DNA of 64,000 nucleotides, taken from assembly GCA_017446775.1 (NCBI GenBank), contig JAFSQE010000033.1, positions 1 to 64,000 on the forward strand, read 5' to 3'. The position numbers and the translations under genes are program-made. The notes under the pieces were generated by a model. The model ran no database searches. It saw only the letters and a list, made by a program, of their open reading frames with translations, and was not told the origin of the DNA. This document shows, piece by piece, positions 7,938 through 16,037 of the stretch; the first letter of the stretch is position 1; each line of letters starts with the position of its first letter. The DNA is from Bacteroidales bacterium (GTDB lineage Bacteria > Bacteroidota > Bacteroidia > Bacteroidales > UBA932).

Positions 7938-8957
7938 TTAGTATTCGTAGTGTTCGTATTTTAGGATTATCTCTTCTGTCTTGGCCGCCAGAGCGCTCTG
8001 CTCCATGAGGTAGGCCTGCTCTATGCACTTGGCCACTGCGGTTGCTCGGCTGGAACCGTGCCCTTTTACAATGGTCTTGGATGTGCCCAACAGCACGCTG
8101 CCGCCGTAGTTCTGGTAGTTCATGAACTCTTTCTCGTCTGCAAACATCTTTTTCATCAGCAGCGCCCCCAGCTTGTAGATGGTGCGGGAGTAGATGTCCT
8201 TCTTGAGCTTTTTGAGCAGCTCCAGCGCGGTGCCCTCTGTGGTTTTTACCAGCACGTTGCCGGAGAAACCGTCGGCCACCACAACGTCGTAACGGCCGGA
8301 TAGCAGGTCGCGGCTCTCCATGTTGCCCACAAAGTTGATTTCCTGGGTCTGGGAGAGCAGCCGGTATGCCTGCTGGTGTGTTTCGTCGCCCTTCTCTGCC
8401 TCCTTGCCCACGTTGAGCAGCGCGATGCGGGGATTCTGCACTCCGTAAACGTTCTCCATGTACAGGCTGGCCATTATTGCAAACTGGCGCAGCATTTCTG
8501 GGTTGACCTCCACGTTGGCGCCGCTGTCGCAGATGCCCACCATGCCCCCGTCCATCGTCGGGAGAATCGGGCAGAATGCGGGGCGTATGACCCCTGGAAT
8601 GCGGCCGATGCGGGTCAGCGCTGCCGCCACCAGGGCCCCGGTGCTGCCGATGGAGACCATTGCCGATATATCGTCGCTGTCGCGCAGCATCCGGATGGCC
8701 TTTATCATGGAGCTCTCTTTCTTGAGGCGGACGGCGTCGATGGGCTTCTCATCGCAGCCGATAACTTCCGGCGCATGGACTATTTCGAGGCGGCCGGCAT
8801 CGTAGCGTTTGCCATCAAGGCAGCCCCGGATAGCAGCCTGGTCGCCTGTCAGGATAAGGTGCAGGTCGCTGTACTGCGCCAGGGCAGCCAGCGCACCGTC
8901 TACATTGGCCTGTGGGCTGTGGTCACCGCCAAAACAGTCAATCAATATCTTTAACAT
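7938..8957 (-). CDS. plsX: Phosphate acyltransferase PlsX
   Basis: 339 residues, full length. The start LKILIDCFGGDHSP and internal SIGSTGALVAAAL, CDSGANVEVNPEML and DGFSGNVLVKTTEG segments are typical of PlsX, which interconverts acyl-ACP and acyl-phosphate for phospholipid synthesis. The start overlaps the upstream GNAT-like gene by 20 bases. Downstream is an ACP, its protein substrate. Upstream lie fakB/fakA-like genes that would deliver acyl-phosphate. Confidence 0.95.
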   Translation of the reverse strand: MLKILIDCFGGDHSPQANVDGALAALAQYSDLHLILTGDQAAIRGCLDGKRYDAGRLEIVHAPEVIGCDEKPIDAVRLKKESSMIKAIRMLRDSDDISAMVSIGSTGALVAAALTRIGRIPGVIRPAFCPILPTMDGGMVGICDSGANVEVNPEMLRQFAIMASLYMENVYGVQNPRIALLNVGKEAEKGDETHQQAYRLLSQTQEINFVGNMESRDLLSGRYDVVVADGFSGNVLVKTTEGTALELLKKLKKDIYSRTIYKLGALLMKKMFADEKEFMNYQNYGGSVLLGTSKTIVKGHGSSRATAVAKCIEQAYLMEQSALAAKTEEIILKYEHYEY

Positions 8958-10059
8958 AGCAGCGGTGCAGTTTTATCTTCTCTTCGTCGAAGCGTTTCCA
9001 TTGGTTCTGGATTGCGTAGTTGTCCTCCAAGTTCATGTTGGTCTCGGCATATTTGATGCCCTTGGAGGCCAGCATCTTCATAAGGCCGGCCGATACAATC
9101 ACGCTCACGCCGCGGTTGAGCCAAGTGGGGTCCACTCCTATCAGGCAGAGGTCAATCACGTCGGGGCGCTTGATGGCCTTTAGCAGGCGGACGATGGCGC
9201 CGGGGGTCAGATGACCGCCGCTGCGGCGCACAGCCCTCTCTATGGCGGGGAACGCGATGCCGAAGCATATCATGTTATCGTTCTCGTCCAGGATTACAGC
9301 CACATACTTGGGGTCCACTACCAGGCGGAAGTTGTCCAGCATGAGCTTCTTCATCCCCTCCGTGAAGGGGACGCTGCCGTAAATCAGGTCGTAAGATTTG
9401 TCTATCAGTTCAAAGATGCCGTCGGCGTAGCGCTTGATAAAATCGTCGGTACTCTTGGCAGTGCCTATGTGCAGGTTGTAGCGGCGCATAACATAGTCCG
9501 CCATCTGGTCCAGCTCGCCGTTGTAATCCTTGGGGATGCGCAGCCGGCTGCCAGTCCAGTCCACCTCCTTGACATAGCCCATGCGGTCCATGAACCCGCC
9601 ATAATAGGGATAGTTATAGGTCTCTTCAAAGGTGGCGGGGTATTCAAAGCCTCCCACCAGCATTCCTTCGCGCTCCAGGTCAGAGAACCCCAGCGGTCCC
9701 TGCATCTGGTTCATACCCTGCTCCCTGGCCCATGCCTCCACTGTCTCGAACAGCTTTTGCGCCACTTCAAAATCTTCAATCACGTCGAAGCGGGTAAAGC
9801 GGCAGCGCCTCTGGTTGTACTTTTTGTTGGCTGCGCGCTGGATGATGCCGGAGATACGTCCCGCCATCACTCCGTCTTTGTATGCATTGAAGTAGACGTG
9901 GTCGCAGATGTCGTTGTAAACGAAGTCCTTGCGGAACATCTTCTTCTCGTCTATATAAAGGGCGGGGGTGTAATACGGGTTTCCCTTGTAAAGCTTAAGG
10001 GGGAAATCCAGGAAATCCTTCTGCTGGGCCTTGGTTGTTACTTTCTCTACTGTAATCAT
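8938..10059 (-). CDS. GNAT-superfamily-like cytosolic protein
   Basis: 373 residues beginning MITVEKVTTKAQQKDFLDFP, a start seen in a widespread but poorly characterised Bacteroidetes family often annotated as N-acetyltransferase. The C-terminal third (DLCLIGVDPTWLNRGVSVIVSAGLMKML, then NMNLEDNYAIQNQWKRF) resembles the acyl-CoA-binding half of GNAT folds. Lying between FakB and PlsX genes with a 20-base overlap into plsX, it is a candidate acyltransferase or regulator of this lipid route. No substrate can be read from the sequence. Confidence 0.65.
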   Translation of the reverse strand: MITVEKVTTKAQQKDFLDFPLKLYKGNPYYTPALYIDEKKMFRKDFVYNDICDHVYFNAYKDGVMAGRISGIIQRAANKKYNQRRCRFTRFDVIEDFEVAQKLFETVEAWAREQGMNQMQGPLGFSDLEREGMLVGGFEYPATFEETYNYPYYGGFMDRMGYVKEVDWTGSRLRIPKDYNGELDQMADYVMRRYNLHIGTAKSTDDFIKRYADGIFELIDKSYDLIYGSVPFTEGMKKLMLDNFRLVVDPKYVAVILDENDNMICFGIAFPAIERAVRRSGGHLTPGAIVRLLKAIKRPDVIDLCLIGVDPTWLNRGVSVIVSAGLMKMLASKGIKYAETNMNLEDNYAIQNQWKRFDEEKIKLHRCYVKDID

Positions 10060-10071
10060 GTCGCTGCGGTT

Positions 10072-10941
10072 TTAACGGTGGATAGCGTGGAAGCAGATGC
10101 CCAGCCCATTGGGGCCGCAGTGGCTGCCGATGGTGGGGTTCACCACGGTGGTGACAACCTTAAGGTCGTCGCCATAAATCGCCTTGAGCTGCCGCTCGGC
10201 CTCGGCTGCGATGTCGGGGCAGTCGGAGTGGCCGATAACCACCCGGTGCGCCTTTACATCGTCTCCCAGATCCTGTACGTACTGGACCAGGCGGGCGATG
10301 GCCTTGGCGCGGCCGGTCTCCTTGCCTATGGATATCATCTTCCCCTCGTCGCTCAGATGGATTATGGGACGGATGCCGATAAGTCCGCCCATGGTGGCTG
10401 CCAGGCCACTCACGCGACCGCTGCGGCGGAAGAATTTAAGGTCGTCGGCAAAGAAGTACATGGGGAAGTGCGGAACCTCCGCCTTTGCCCACTCCACAAT
10501 CTCTTCTGCACTCTTGCCCGCCTTGAACATATCGGCCGCCTCCAGTACGATATTGTAAGAGAGGGCGCTGATGCCCAGCGTATCCACAGAATAGAACTTG
10601 CGTTCCGGATACTTCTCTTTCAGCTTTGCCACCGCCATGTCCATAATGGTGAAGGTGTTGGAGGTGCCGGAAGAGAAATGGACGTAGAGGATGTCGTTAC
10701 CTGCGGCAAACTCCGGCTCGAAGGTCTTTGTGTAGAACTCCTCGCTCATGGCGCTGGTGGTGGGTATGGTGCCGCCGCGCAACATGTCGTAAAACGCGTG
10801 GGAATCAAATTCTTCAAAATCGACGTAGGGATAAATCACCTTGTCGTTAACGGTATAAGGCATGCTTATGAGCTTTATACCATACTGTGCACACTCCTTG
10901 GGGGTGATGTCGCAGTCCGTATCAGAAAAAAACGTCAGCAT
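10072..10941 (-). CDS. DegV-family fatty-acid-binding protein (FakB-like)
   Basis: 289 residues. The N-terminal FFSDTDCDITPKECAQYGI and the HFSSGTSNTF loop match the DegV fold, in which a Ser/Thr-rich loop binds a fatty acid carboxylate. The RSGRVSGLAATMGGLIGIRPI segment is also typical. FakB proteins present fatty acids to the kinase FakA; a FakA-like gene overlaps this one by seven bases immediately upstream. Role: carrying free fatty acid and its acyl-phosphate to PlsX. Confidence 0.88.
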   Translation of the reverse strand: MLTFFSDTDCDITPKECAQYGIKLISMPYTVNDKVIYPYVDFEEFDSHAFYDMLRGGTIPTTSAMSEEFYTKTFEPEFAAGNDILYVHFSSGTSNTFTIMDMAVAKLKEKYPERKFYSVDTLGISALSYNIVLEAADMFKAGKSAEEIVEWAKAEVPHFPMYFFADDLKFFRRSGRVSGLAATMGGLIGIRPIIHLSDEGKMISIGKETGRAKAIARLVQYVQDLGDDVKAHRVVIGHSDCPDIAAEAERQLKAIYGDDLKVVTTVVNPTIGSHCGPNGLGICFHAIHR

Positions 10942-12584
10942 AGCACAAAAATATAATCGTATATCGGCTGAAGGCCGTTGTTAAACATTATTTCCAGATT
11001 TGGGTATCTGGCGGTGAGCGTCTGTTGGAGTTCTGCCGCCTCTTGCGCCGGGACATCTTCTCCGGTGAATACCAGCATCACGTCCCGCCCGGATGCGCCC
11101 ATCTTCTCTGCCAGCAGCGCCGCCGCCTGGTTGCGGGAGGCGCTGTCGCACAATATCTGTTTGCCGCTGTAACCCACGAAGTCGCCTTTGACCACCGTAA
11201 CGGATTCGCCGACCGCTGCATCTGTCGCCTCGGCATCGCGTATGGCGCGGGATATCATTCCGGTAGTTACCGCCTCCATAATGGCGGTGGCGCCCGCCAC
11301 CACTTCGTCGGCATTGTCGCAGTCGCGGTCGGCAGAGGCGATGGCGTAGTACCCTTCTCCGATAGAAGAGGAGGGGAGCACCCGCACGTCAGCATCCTTG
11401 TAAAGGTCTGCCGCCTGCTGGGCCGCCATGCGGATATTGGAGTTGTTGGGGAATACCAGTATGGTGTCGGCATTGATATGCCCGAATGCATCAATGAAAT
11501 CCTGCGTAGAGGGGTTCATGGTCTGTCCGCCGGGAATCACCACGTCGGCACCGATCTGTTTGAAAGCTTCAATCAGCCCCTCTCCGGCAGCCACCGTCGC
11601 TATTCCGTATTTCTGCTTCGGCTTTTTGAACGATGCGTTGCCCTTGTTGCTCTCCTGATGATGCTGCAGCGCCATGTTCTCTATCTTAAGGGTCAGGAAT
11701 TCGCCGTAATTCTGGCAGTGGTTCAGAATCTCGCCCGGGTTAAAGGTGTGCACGTGCACCTTTACGATAGTTCCGTCGCGGAAGGACACCACGCTCTCGC
11801 CGTGGGTCTCCAGCCAGTCAATCAATTCCTTCTGGTCAAAATGCTCTATGTCGGTCTTGGCACGGGTCAGCCGCAGCAGGAATTCTGTGCAGTAGCCATA
11901 CTCCAGGGTGCTGTCTTCTGTAAATTTGGAGAGGTCGATGGCCGGGGCGGCATGTACATCCTCTGCAATCTCTTCGCTCTGGACCTTGCCGCTGAGGGCC
12001 TGGTCCATGCCGCGGAATATGCACAGCAGACCGGCACCGCCGCTGTCTACCACGCCAGCCTCCTTGAGCACGGCAAGCTTCTCCGGGGTGTTGTCCAGCG
12101 AAGTCTGCATGGCCTCCAGCAACGTCTCAAAGTAGTGTTCCAGCGACCCCCCGGCGTCTGCAGCCGACGCCCCCTCGCGCAGCACCGTGATGATGGTCCC
12201 CTCTACCGGGACGGGAATTGCGCCATAGGCCTCCTTAACGGCGGAGCTCATTGCAGAGGCGAATGCGGCCGCCCCCGCCTCGTTTAGCCCCTCCAGCCCC
12301 TTGGCCAGGCCGGCGAAGATGCGCGAAAGGATAACTCCCGAGTTGCCGCGGGCCCCCAGCAGCATCCCCGACGATGCGGCAGAGGCCATCTCGGCCAGGG
12401 TGCCGGTTTTGCCGGCAATCTCACTGGCGCCCGCCTTTAGGGTCATGTACATATTATCTCCCGTATCTCCGTCGGGAATAGGGAAAACGTTCAGGTCGTT
12501 GATAACCGATTTGTCTTTGTATAACGAAGCTGCTCCGCCGCGGAGCATGTCTGCAAATAATACGCTGTTAATTTTCTGTGGCAT
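10935..12584 (-). CDS. DAK2/DhaL-domain fatty acid kinase (FakA-like)
   Basis: 549 residues. The N-terminal DhaL domain (~1-200) has the ATP/Mg loop FPIPDGDTGDNMYMTL and GARGNSGVILSRIFAG; a middle domain and a C-terminal DegV-like region follow, as in FakA of Firmicutes. FakA phosphorylates FakB-bound fatty acid. The 3' end overlaps the FakB-like gene, and PlsX and ACP genes follow, which makes fatty acid the likely substrate rather than dihydroxyacetone. The gap to the DUF1460 gene upstream is 27 bases with no -7 box, suggesting co-transcription. Confidence 0.87.
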   Translation of the reverse strand: MPQKINSVLFADMLRGGAASLYKDKSVINDLNVFPIPDGDTGDNMYMTLKAGASEIAGKTGTLAEMASAASSGMLLGARGNSGVILSRIFAGLAKGLEGLNEAGAAAFASAMSSAVKEAYGAIPVPVEGTIITVLREGASAADAGGSLEHYFETLLEAMQTSLDNTPEKLAVLKEAGVVDSGGAGLLCIFRGMDQALSGKVQSEEIAEDVHAAPAIDLSKFTEDSTLEYGYCTEFLLRLTRAKTDIEHFDQKELIDWLETHGESVVSFRDGTIVKVHVHTFNPGEILNHCQNYGEFLTLKIENMALQHHQESNKGNASFKKPKQKYGIATVAAGEGLIEAFKQIGADVVIPGGQTMNPSTQDFIDAFGHINADTILVFPNNSNIRMAAQQAADLYKDADVRVLPSSSIGEGYYAIASADRDCDNADEVVAGATAIMEAVTTGMISRAIRDAEATDAAVGESVTVVKGDFVGYSGKQILCDSASRNQAAALLAEKMGASGRDVMLVFTGEDVPAQEAAELQQTLTARYPNLEIMFNNGLQPIYDYIFVLC

Positions 12585-12611
12585 ACGAAATATCCAACCA
12601 ATATAACATTT

Positions 12612-13469
12612 TTAGTTGAGTCTGACAACCCGGATGCCCCGGGCAGACTTGTGGGTGAGTACGTAATCGTATATGGTCTGGCTCTCTATGATAACCTTTT
12701 TTGCGCTGGACGATGCATGGATAAAGTGCATCCGTCCGTCCTGCTCCACGGCGATGGCCACGTGGCCTATGTCGAGCCCGGCAACCGGAGTGACGAAGCA
12801 GATGATATCGCCGCTAAGGATATTCTTTGCCAGACGGGGTAGGTCGTTTTGGGCAAGGTAATAATAACCGCCCTTTTCAAGCGAGAGCTCGGTTGCGCGG
12901 ATCGGCTTTATAAGGGATGGGTCGTTCACCAGCTGACTGTAGGCCTGGGTGTGGGTCGTCATGAAATCGAACTTCTGGTCCAGGGGCGTGCCGCCCAGCT
13001 CTTTGGATACTTCGCGGAAGTATCCGTTCTCTTCTCCCTGACGTATCCAGGCCGATGTGTAGTGGTTGCGCGATGCGTAACCGTCCACCTGGCCGCGGTG
13101 GTAGCGCAGATTCTGGGTGTTGCGGCAAAAGGCCTCAAAAGTGGGAGTGTCGCTCTTTATGGTCTGCACCAACGCCAGGCACATCTCCACAAACAATATG
13201 CAGTCGGTCTTGTCCATGTTGATGGTGAGCTGCTCCGGTTCGATCTCCAGAGTACCGCCGACGTACTCCGTCCCCAGGAACTGTTTTGCCACCAGTACTA
13301 TAAGCTGGGGCGCCGGTTCGTCCCTGTAGGACTCCATCGCCGTCGTCACCTCCTTGAAAATGGCCTCCGACGTTTCGCCGAAGCGGACAGTGGCCAGATA
13401 ATCGTTTTGCGCCCTGCACCCGAGGGTGGCTAGGAGCATAGCGAAAATTGTTAGAATCAGTCGGGTCAT
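12612..13469 (-). CDS. DUF1460 (N-acetylmuramoyl-L-alanine amidase-like) exported protein
   Basis: 285 residues starting MTRLILTIFAMLLATLG, a signal peptide ending near CRAQ. The middle (GTEYVGGTLE, then the nucleophile region KTDCILFVEM) and downstream GQVDGYASRNHYTSAWI and DIGHVAIAVEQDG fit DUF1460, an NlpC/P60-like family active on peptidoglycan. A TTG at 13475 is in frame, but ATG 13469 is preferred. A perfect -7 box ends three bases before this ATG, so the message may be leaderless. It is first in the leftward fak-plsX-acp operon. Confidence 0.82.
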   Translation of the reverse strand: MTRLILTIFAMLLATLGCRAQNDYLATVRFGETSEAIFKEVTTAMESYRDEPAPQLIVLVAKQFLGTEYVGGTLEIEPEQLTINMDKTDCILFVEMCLALVQTIKSDTPTFEAFCRNTQNLRYHRGQVDGYASRNHYTSAWIRQGEENGYFREVSKELGGTPLDQKFDFMTTHTQAYSQLVNDPSLIKPIRATELSLEKGGYYYLAQNDLPRLAKNILSGDIICFVTPVAGLDIGHVAIAVEQDGRMHFIHASSSAKKVIIESQTIYDYVLTHKSARGIRVVRLN

Positions 13470-13472
13470 GTC

Positions 13473-13480
13473 CAAAGGTA
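13473..13480 (-). promoter_or_regulatory. -7 box TACCTTTG for the DUF1460-fak-plsX operon
   Basis: Perfect TAnnTTTG ending three bases before ATG 13469, in the short gap behind the ABC-F gene. The predicted start site falls at or within a base or two of the start codon. Confidence 0.55.
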
Positions 13481-13484
13481 GTAA

Positions 13485-15281
13485 TTATTCTGCGAGTTCC
13501 AGCCAGCGGAGCTCTTTGGTGTCGATGTCGGCGATGATCTGTTCGATTTCGCGGGACTTGGCGGTGAGGGTCGCGATGTCCAGGGTGCCGGAGCTCAGCT
13601 CCTCTTCCAGGGCGGCTTTGCGGGCTTCCAGAAGCGGCAGGTCGGCCTCTATCTGCTCCTTTTCGCGCTGTTCTTTCCAGGAAAGTTTCTTCTTGTCTGC
13701 GGCAGGGGCTGGTTTCTCGCGTGGTGCGGCAGACGGCTTCTCTGCCCGGGCCGCCCTTGCTTCTGCGCGCCGCCGCTCCATCATGAACTCGCGGTATTCG
13801 CTGTAGGTGCCCACAAAATCCTTCACATTGCCCTCGCCGGTAAAGACAAACAGGTGATCCACGATTTTATCCAGGAAAAAGCGGTCGTGCGATACCATTA
13901 TCACGTTGCCTTCGTACTCTTTGAGATACTCCTCCAGCACGTTGAGGGTCACTATGTCCAGGTCGTTGGCAGGCTCGTCCAGAATCAGCACGTTGGGGCG
14001 CTGCATCAGCACGGTGAGCAGATGCAACCGCCGCTTTTCGCCGCCGGAGAGGCGGGAAATGTGGGTGTTGAACATCTCCACGGGAAAGAGGAACTGCTGC
14101 AGGAATGTGGTCACGGCAATCGGGTTGCCGCCGGCGTCGCGGGCCTCTTCTGCAATTTCGCGCACCGCCTCCAGCACCGTCTGGTGCTCCTTGAAGTGCA
14201 TACCCTCCTGCCGGTAGTATCCAAACCGGACCGTCTCTCCGCGGTCGATCTCGCCGGAGTCGGGCTGCAGGGCGCCGGTCAGAAGGTTCAGGAAGGTGCT
14301 CTTGCCTATGCCGTTGGCCCCCACAATTCCGATCTTTTCGCCCTGCGCGAAGTTGTATGTAAAATCGCGCAGGATTGGCCTGTCGCCATAGCTGAAGCCT
14401 ACGCCACGGCAGTTGACAATCTTGCGCCCCAGCCGGGCGCTGCCAAGATTGATGGCCAGCTGTTTTGTCTCGCGTATCGGCGCAGCCTTCTGCTGCAGGT
14501 CGTAAAAGGCGTTCTCGCGGTAGCGGGCCTTACCTGTGCGGGCGCATGGGGTGGAGCGCATCCACTCCAGCTCCCGCCGGTAGATGTTGCGGTACTTCTC
14601 GTTCAGGGCGCTGGCCACCGCCAGACGCTCCTGCCGCTTCTGAAGATAATACTGATAGTTGCCCTTGTATGTGTACAGGTTGCCGCCGTCCAGCTCCAGA
14701 ATCGTGTTGCAGACGCGGTCCAGAAAGTAACGGTCGTGAGTCACCATGAACAGAGTGCGACGGCTCTTGGAAAGATAGTCTTCAAGGTATTCAATCGCGT
14801 CCAGGTCAAGGTGGTTGGTGGGTTCGTCCAGCACCAGGAAGTCGGCATTTGTGATGAGAACCCCCGCCAGCGCCACCCGCTTGGCCTCGCCGCCGGAGAG
14901 GCTGGCGCACCTGCATTCAAAATCGTTAAGACCCAGCGAAGTGAGTATCTGCCGGGCATCCTGCTCTATGTCCCAGGGATCGCGGTGGGTCTTAGCAGGG
15001 TCGACCTTGCCTGTCACCTCCTCCAGAATGGTTTTGCCGGGGTCAAGATGAGTCTCCTGCTCCAGGAACGATATCACAATGTGCTTGAGGAACTTGATCT
15101 CGCCGCCCCGGTCGCTGGTGTCCTTTCCCGCCAGAATGCTCAGCAGAGAACTCTTCCCCGTGCCGTTGGGGGCTATCAGGGCAATCTTGTCCCCTTCGTT
15201 GATATTGAAGGAGATATTCTCGAACAGCACCTTGGGGCCGTACGACTTTGAGACGTTTTCTACTTGCAGGTAGCTGGGCAT
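13485..15281 (-). CDS. ABC-F ATPase (Uup/EttA-like)
   Basis: 598 residues with two tandem ABC domains and no membrane segments. Walker A: PNGTGKSS and GANGIGKST; signatures LSGGEAKR and LSGGEKRR; Walker B: LDEPTNHLDLD and LDEPANDLDIV. A linker between the cassettes and a basic, coiled-coil C-terminal domain (~530-598, KKKLSWKEQREKEQIEADLP) resemble Uup. ABC-F proteins act on ribosomes or, for Uup, at DNA structures. A -7 box seven bases before the ATG suggests a very short leader. Confidence 0.9.
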   Translation of the reverse strand: MPSYLQVENVSKSYGPKVLFENISFNINEGDKIALIAPNGTGKSSLLSILAGKDTSDRGGEIKFLKHIVISFLEQETHLDPGKTILEEVTGKVDPAKTHRDPWDIEQDARQILTSLGLNDFECRCASLSGGEAKRVALAGVLITNADFLVLDEPTNHLDLDAIEYLEDYLSKSRRTLFMVTHDRYFLDRVCNTILELDGGNLYTYKGNYQYYLQKRQERLAVASALNEKYRNIYRRELEWMRSTPCARTGKARYRENAFYDLQQKAAPIRETKQLAINLGSARLGRKIVNCRGVGFSYGDRPILRDFTYNFAQGEKIGIVGANGIGKSTFLNLLTGALQPDSGEIDRGETVRFGYYRQEGMHFKEHQTVLEAVREIAEEARDAGGNPIAVTTFLQQFLFPVEMFNTHISRLSGGEKRRLHLLTVLMQRPNVLILDEPANDLDIVTLNVLEEYLKEYEGNVIMVSHDRFFLDKIVDHLFVFTGEGNVKDFVGTYSEYREFMMERRRAEARAARAEKPSAAPREKPAPAADKKKLSWKEQREKEQIEADLPLLEARKAALEEELSSGTLDIATLTAKSREIEQIIADIDTKELRWLELAE

Positions 15282-15288
15282 ACGGATG

Positions 15289-15296
15289 CAAAGATA
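15289..15296 (-). promoter_or_regulatory. -7 box TATCTTTG for the ABC-F gene
   Basis: Perfect TAnnTTTG, seven bases from ATG 15281, leaving at most about four bases of 5' leader. It overlaps the edge of the tRNA-Met terminator at 15298-15327. Confidence 0.5.
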
Positions 15297-15297
15297 T

Positions 15298-15327
15298 CAA
15301 AAAAGACGGCCTGTCGGTCGTCTTTTC
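15298..15327. terminator. Terminator downstream of tRNA-Met
   Basis: The stem AAAAGACG(GCC)/(GGT)CGTCTTTT with a TGTC loop is about 11 bp including one G-T pair, with A/T runs on both sides. It lies between tRNA-Met and the next leftward gene, so it can end the tRNA transcript. Confidence 0.75.
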
Positions 15328-15336
15328 TATCGGCAG

Positions 15337-15410
15337 TAGCGGGACCCAGGATTGAACTGGGGACCTCATGATTATGAATCATGCGCTCTAACCAGCTGAG
15401 CTATCCCGCC
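15337..15410 (-). tRNA. tRNA with CAU anticodon, probably elongator tRNA-Met
   Basis: The reverse complement begins GGCGGGATAGCTCAGC, has the anticodon arm CATGA-TTCATAA-TCATG (anticodon CAU), a T-arm with CAGTTCAATCCTG, acceptor strand TCCCGCT and discriminator A. The first acceptor pair is G-U. No CCA is encoded. CAU could also mean tRNA-Ile2 (lysidine-modified); the body looks more like elongator Met. A perfect -7 box lies at 15425-15432. Confidence 0.88.
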
Positions 15411-15424
15411 GAAAGATTGGAGTG

Positions 15425-15432
15425 CAAAGGTA
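15425..15432 (-). promoter_or_regulatory. -7 box TACCTTTG for tRNA-Met
   Basis: Perfect TAnnTTTG on the minus strand, 14 bases upstream of the mature tRNA 5' end. Confidence 0.65.
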
Positions 15433-15456
15433 AACGAAAAATTGAATTACCCAAAA

Positions 15457-16032
15457 TTATTCTCTTATGACCTTCACCTCTCCGCCCATGCCAATCTTGA
15501 TGATTTGGGAAGAGCGGCCGGAGGAGGTGTGCTCCAGTGCGGGTTCTACGATATGGTCGACCCCGTCCAGGATAGCGGCGCCGATCTCTGCAAAGCAGCC
15601 GGGGGTTGGCTCGCCGGAGATATTGGCAGAGGTCGAAACCACGGGTTTGCCAAAGAGGCGGATCATCTGGACGCAGAATTCGTTCTGCGGGATGCGGATG
15701 GCCACGCTGCCGTCGTCTGCAATGACCTTTTCTGACAGGCCGACCCCTTGCGGATATATGATTGTCATGGGCTTGTCGTTGATCTCGAGCAGGTCAATTG
15801 CCATGGGCGGAATCTGCCGCACGTATCGCGCCAGCATGTCGGCATCGCTCACAAGCACTATGACAGATTTGCTGTCGTCGCGCTGTTTGAGGTCAAAGAT
15901 GCGCCCTATGGCGTCGCTGCGGGTGGCGTCGCAGCCCAGTCCCCACACGGTGTCGGTGGGGTAGAGAATCAGGTCGCCGGCCTTTAGAGCCTTGACGGCG
16001 GCATCCACTTCGTATTTAAGATCGTCGTCCAT
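15457..16032 (-). CDS. L-threonylcarbamoyladenylate synthase (TsaC/Sua5 family)
   Basis: 191 residues of the short YrdC/TsaC type without a Sua5 C-terminal domain. ATG 16032 (MDDDLKYEV) is chosen over 16110 because it follows the EEP gene stop by five bases and matches family length. The LKAGDLILYPTDTVWGLGCDA motif and STSANISGEPTP segment are diagnostic. The enzyme makes threonylcarbamoyl-AMP for the t6A37 modification of ANN-reading tRNAs. It is last in a five-gene leftward operon starting at 20055. Confidence 0.93.
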   Translation of the reverse strand: MDDDLKYEVDAAVKALKAGDLILYPTDTVWGLGCDATRSDAIGRIFDLKQRDDSKSVIVLVSDADMLARYVRQIPPMAIDLLEINDKPMTIIYPQGVGLSEKVIADDGSVAIRIPQNEFCVQMIRLFGKPVVSTSANISGEPTPGCFAEIGAAILDGVDHIVEPALEHTSSGRSSQIIKIGMGGEVKVIRE

Positions 16033-16037
16033 ATCGT

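Noticed and set aside
10935-12584. Dihydroxyacetone kinase
   Set aside because: DAK2 domain proteins of this length with a DegV partner, PlsX and ACP fit FakA; the DhaK and DhaM partners are absent.
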